In this document: positions 47,901-53,900 of the stretch, one piece after another
Layout of the letters: each line of letters begins with the position of its first letter
Position numbering within the stretch: position 1 is the stretch's first letter
Origin: Aurelia coerulea
Taxonomy: Eukaryota > Cnidaria > Scyphozoa > Semaeostomeae > Ulmaridae
Length of the DNA: 64,000 nucleotides
Direction: 5' to 3'
Assembly: GCA_039566865.1 (NCBI GenBank)
Contig: CM076955.1
Location: 4,156,501-4,220,500, forward strand
Program-made: the position numbers and the translations under genes
Notes under the pieces: model-generated
Told to the model about the DNA's origin: nothing
The model's database searches: none
Seen by the model: only the letters and a program-made list of their open reading frames with translations

Positions 47901-50900
47901 ATGTGAATCTAAATCTTAGCCAAATTTATTTACATTCTTTGGCCTATCCACTTCAACCCAAGCTTACCCAGTTTACCCCTGCAGGCCCTCCCTATCACAG
48001 TTCTGTAAGTAATGTTTTGGAGTTCACGAAAGAGGTTGATTGGCAAACAGATTGCATTTATTTCCCAATGAATGAATGAAACACTTTATTAAGAACCTAA
48101 TTAAGATATCAGCCTGAAATGGTTCTTATTTATTGGGTACAAAATATATTACTTCAGGCTGTAGGTTCTTAATAGACGAAGGTTACTTGGAGCAAGTCCA
48201 ATCTACACATCTTACATCTAACTCGGGTATTTTATTTCTTTGGTTCAAAAGCTGAGCAGTAAGTGTTTTAATTACACCCCCCCCCAAATATAAGACAATT
48301 GAATTGCCTTTTGAACCAAACAAATTAAATGCCCGAGTCACATGTGTAGATATATCCTTCTTCTTTCGATCTATGCTCATACTTTCTCTTAAACAATTTC
48401 TGGAATGCACAACGAGCGAGCTAGCTACCTGGGTTTCAGAGCAACTTTAGCGACTTTGTTTGTTTTTAAATACTGGTTTAGAGAATTTCCTTTGTCTATG
48501 ATCGCTAATCACTTGGAATTGCGGTGTCAATCAAAAGCAACTCATGCTATTGTCTGTCCTTGTTAAACTGAGCTGTATCCTTTGTTTTACGAAATCCATC
48601 TCATGAAAGTGCCCTTTTCGACATGCGCTTTGTCGCATTGCCGCGCTTCATTATTATCTGGACTGCGTTAAGAACGTCGCTACCAGTGTGAATTCATTTT
48701 ATATTTCGCTGAAGATAAAGTCAACGAAATGTCAATTATTTCAATGGAAATCACTTGATGCCCAGTTTGGCTCAACCGACATGGCTCTGGTGTAAAGTTT
48801 TGCTGCTCTGCTGCTAAACGCTCATAAATTTGGTCCAATAAAAAAATAGCGCAAAGATTTCAAAGCTTCTCGCTAATCATTTTGACGATTTTTTCTAAGT
48901 AGTTGGACATTTTTTTTTGAAGATCTGTTATTTCTTAAGGACAAACCTTTTTAAATAAAGGTTTTAACATCTCTTCTGCAGGGCGGAATTGTTCAAGACA
49001 GGTAGCGATTACATGCCTTTCTTTGCTGATCTTGGAATTCCATCCATGGATTTTCGTTTCACATTTGACGCTGTGAGTATTGAAAAGTTACTTGTGCACT
49101 TTTATTTGTTGCTTTGGATTCCATAGTTTTCTACAACCTCTCCAGCATTACCTTTTCCCAAAGAATGAAGCAAATAGCTTTGGTCTTCCCTATTATAGGC
49201 ACTTTTAAAGAATGCATTGAGATGAAAAAGTTCTCTTAAATTTTGTATATTTCAAATTTTATTCTTTAAAGAAAATTACTCTTCAGCACTAGCCGTTTTT
49301 CTAGGGGCCCTCAATAAACACTAAATTACAACATAAGTACTGGAACATAAAACACCATGATGATAAACCTATGTACAATTATACATATGCAGTTGCTCCT
49401 CGGAAAGAAAAGCATTTTCCTATCTGCTGACTCTTTCTTTGGCAACCTCACTCTCAGTATTACGGAGGCTACGGGAGGAGGATTCTGAGTTTCTGGTGAG
49501 GTTACACAGGTATTGTGGAGCCAAGTCATTGCGCGACTTGAAGACCATAGTTTTTCTCTGTGTCAGGAGTCTGTAGTTGTCAGCGAAGTCCTTGTGGGAC
49601 AGTTGTACTGCATATCTATATCTTCCAGGTTCTCTGATTTAACACCTTAAAGAGCCGTTGTCATCCCCCAGGGTTCTTTGCGGGCATGCTGAAATTTTAG
49701 ACTGCCTGAAAAATAAATTTGGCCTAAGCGGAAACTATGAATCCACATTGCAGTAGTTGAACTGATTGAAAAGTTCTACTTTGGTTGAACTCTTCTATCA
49801 TAACTAATGCATGGTGAGGGTGAAGTTGCAGTTTTTAGCGCCAAACGCTGTGATCACAGAAGTATCTAGGCGCTAATCGAGTCCGCGACCCCTTGTCATG
49901 ACGCTCTAGTGGTGGAGCTCTACCGGGTATCGAATCCTGTCCGCCCGACTGTTCTGACTGCAAAGTCACAGGATTACACCATGAGCGATAGGACACCAAG
50001 TGGTTAGAGTCAGAGGATTAAGGTGGTTTTATGATTAAGATGGATCTGCACTTAAAATTTCAAAAATTTTAAAAATTTCACGACAAGGTGGCTCACTACC
50101 AAGTAAAAATTAGGTAAAAACACAAAAACAATTGGTCAAGGTGGCTTGCTACCAATAAAACTTTCACACACTTGGTGTCCTATCGCTCATGATTACACAA
50201 CTGCGCCACAACACTGTAGATCTGTTGTACCTGTTCAGGCCAAATTTCAATTTTAGACAGTCTGAAATTGTACTGTACCCGCAAAGGACAATGAGTGACA
50301 ATGGCTCTTATTCATCATTCTTATTAGAAAACAACCGGAGTCTTCAAATACCCAGTGTACCACAGTATTCACGACAATTTTGATTGGATGAAACGATTTG
50401 TGGATCCAGACTTCCGTTACCATGAAACCATTGCAAAGCTATGGATACAACTGGCGTTAACAATGGCGGATAGTATACTGTTGCCTTTCAATGTGAGAAG
50501 ATATGGCGAGAATCTCTTGAAGCAAGCTGAAGAAATTGAAAAAATAAAGAATGATATTGGAAAAGCGAAGGACTTAAATATTGGTAGGTGTTATAAATTC
50601 TTTATCGAACATTTCTTTCACTAAAGGTAATGTGTCCATGTAAGTACAGCTGCGTATACACTCTTGTCAAAATTTGCTGACGCGATGCTGACGAAGAGCC
50701 CGAAGAGCGCACTGTGATTGGTAGAATTTAACTGATCACATGCAAAACAAGAATTTAAATTTCACAACGAGGCTGCCTGCTGTGAGACTTCGGGTTCAGC
50801 TCTGAAATCGCAACCGCAAGTAAATCACGAATCTGCTTATATTAGACCTAGCTGTGCTTTATCATTACTGTGAATTGATCACATGAAATATCACGTGAGA

Positions 50901-53900
50901 ATAGCAAAGTCACTGTACTTACATGGACACATTACCTTTAAACGTAGGGTAAGGCGGGGTACAGTGAACTAAGCGCTTCTCTCCAAAAGTGGACATGCAA
51001 TGATAAAACATAATTTATGCCCAATACTTTCTTACATGTGCTCACAGAAAATCAAAATATTTTTGCCGAAGAGTTCTTTCTGTTGTTGCAAAAAATCGTC
51101 TTATCCGTGGCAGTGAAAATAACCTCTGGAAATTGCGGTTCCTAGGTTTCGCCTCTTTCGGTCTTAAGTTTCGACTCCAAGCCATAATTAATTTCTGTAA
51201 TTTTTTTTTGATTGATTTGAAGCACATACCATGTGTTTACTTTTTCCAAAAGGAAAGGACCAAGTAAGACTTTCTTGTCTAAAGTGGTATTCTAAAAGAT
51301 GTACTGTTCAGTCGAGATTTTGCTTCAACCGGGGTAAAGTGAACTACCCTAAACCGCCGTCCGGAAAATACTGCCGATGGCAGAGAGAGCTTTTATAGGT
51401 CCACTCTGAGCTTTTAATTCGATTTTGTAGCTCGATTTAACTCCCAATCCACGAGGAAGAGAATTTTCACGCTTTTGAGCTCTAGATTTTTCACTAAACC
51501 TTCATTGCATTGCAAGCCTTCATGTATGCAGACTCTCGGACAGGACGGAAACAGCAGAGAAAACCAGAGTCTGCGCAACTGATCCATTTTTCTTTTTCAA
51601 AGTTTCCTAAGAATCGTAGACTTGCCTCAAGTCTATTTCGTCAAATGTAATAAGTCTATCTGAAACTTTTTTGACGAAATTTTTTTGACGAAATAGACTT
51701 GGGGCATGTCTATAAGAATCGAGTAACCAAATCTGATTGGTCAGGGGGAAATTCTAAAGCAAACAACGTCGCATGTGTGGAATCGGGAAACGTTTGACAA
51801 AGCATTGAAATCATACAGTATGTGCAATGCATTTCGTCAATTCGTAGAGAAGATTTAAACCTGTGGTCAGAATAAAATGCTGATGTCAGCGAACAAGAAA
51901 AGTGGATCAATTGCGCAGACTGTCCTTCTTTTCAATTTCTTCTCACAGAATCTGCGCACATGATAGGAAACACGTAATAATGGTGTTCATACTCGACGTA
52001 GTCTTTGTTGTTTCTATGCCTGTTCAACGAAGGGCGCCTACCTTGTTGGAAGAGTGTTTATTCCCAGTACTGTACCCGTGACCCAGTACACAGAGTGACC
52101 CAGTACACAGAGTAACTGGTGTCCTGTGACCCAGTACACAGAGTAACTGGTGTCCTGTGACCCAGTACACAGAGTAACTGGTGTCCTGTGACCCAGTACA
52201 CAGAGTAACTGGTGTCCTGTGACCTAGTACACAGAGTAACTGGTGTCCTGTGACCTAGTACACAGAGTAATTGGTGTCCTGTTAATCTGTGTTCAAATTC
52301 TAACATCTGTTAGTGTTGACCAATCAAAAATCACGCTGTCTGGTTCCCTGTGGCCAACTCGTATAACCGTTGATCTCGTATTATATAAACACCGGAATTT
52401 GAAACCACAAAGTTATTCATATGTCATCTTGACCTTGACAGGACTGACTCTGTGTACTGGGTCACGGTACGGTAGTGAGATAATCTGTGTACTGGGTCAC
52501 AGGACACCAATTATTCTACAGTGCTGGGAATAAATACAGTTCCTACAAGGTAGGCGCCTTTGATTCAACTATCCAAAAAAGAACCACTTCCTCTGCATCC
52601 TTCAAATTTCGCCTCGCGCGATATTTACAGCTCTTCCATCTAAATTGTAGATCTTATGAAAGATTCTTGCAAGAAATTCAAAAAAGCAACTACAGATTTT
52701 CATAAGAGATTGCAAAGCATTGACAAGGAGGAGTAAGTAACTTACAAGTTTTGTATTTGATTCTTAGGGATCCAACATAGGGCTCAAATCTTTAAAAAGG
52801 TCGGTGTAAAATTCTGTTATAATTTTCTTTGAATTAAATGGCGTGAAAGGAACTTATGGTACTTTGCTGTAAATCTGCTGTGGAAATTTTTGATATCTTG
52901 ATTAGTTTCGAAATGGCAGCATGTATTAAATTTGAAGCTAAGACGTCATCAAATTAATATATCCTAAACCAGAAACGCTACAGATTTCTGCTTGCCACCA
53001 TGTTGTAGACCTTCATAAACTATGGGTTTTTTTTAAGTTATATCAATTTTCCTCTATTGGTTTAGGATTTACGATTATTTTAATTTTTCCAAAATTTTCC
53101 ATAAATTTTTCAAAAATGTTTAATTAAATTGCCGCCAGTTTGAAAGAAATCAACATATCAAAAAATTTCCGCGGCAGATTTACAGCAAAGTACCATAAGT
53201 TCCTTTCAAGCAATTCAATATTCAATTCAAAGAAAAATTTCATAGAATTTTACACCCACCTTTTCAAAGATTTGAACGATTTGAGCCCTATGTTTAGGGA
53301 TCCTGTTTTCGGGTCACTTGGCAGGCTACGAAGAAGTCCATCTTTTTGGAGCTGCAAGTTCACCAGGATGTAAGTGTAAATTTTGCTGGCAGAGATACCA
53401 AAACGGTATGATTTGCATGTAATGACCAAAACCTTCTGCTCCCAAAAACAAAAAATCGTGCGAAGTATTTGAGCAGTTGAAACTTGAATCCTGCACAGAT
53501 TTTTGCATTTTTTAGAATTTTCACTGGCTCCAGATCCAAAAGCGGACAAGATTTTCTGAACAAGTCGATCTTTAGAGAGAATTTTTCGCAAAAACAAGGG
53601 ACTTTCTCATGGAACGGAGAGATTTTTAGGGAGCTCGAGGCCATACCCTCTCAAGCCTCCCGCTCCCAAAATCTTTTCCCTGATATCGGTTAAATTTCTC
53701 CTTGCAGTGCACTCGCAGTCAGAATGGCTAATGATAAACTGATGCTTTTCGAAAGGAGTTTTGTACTTTCAGAAGATATTCCTGGTGAATACACGAGGTA
53801 ATTTCAACTTTTAAAATTTGCATAAGCTTCTCCTCGCTTGAAACCCATTCCATCGCCTCGATAAAGTTAAAGTAAAATTCTTGAAATCTTGAGCTACATG

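Noticed and set aside
53290..53370. The stretch after 53295 (TAGGGATCCTGTTTTCGGG) as an extra peptidase exon
   Set aside because: The repeated TAGGGATCC is the 9-bp TSD of the fold-back at 52774-53294. Exons 15 and 16 already join in phase and match the family without it.
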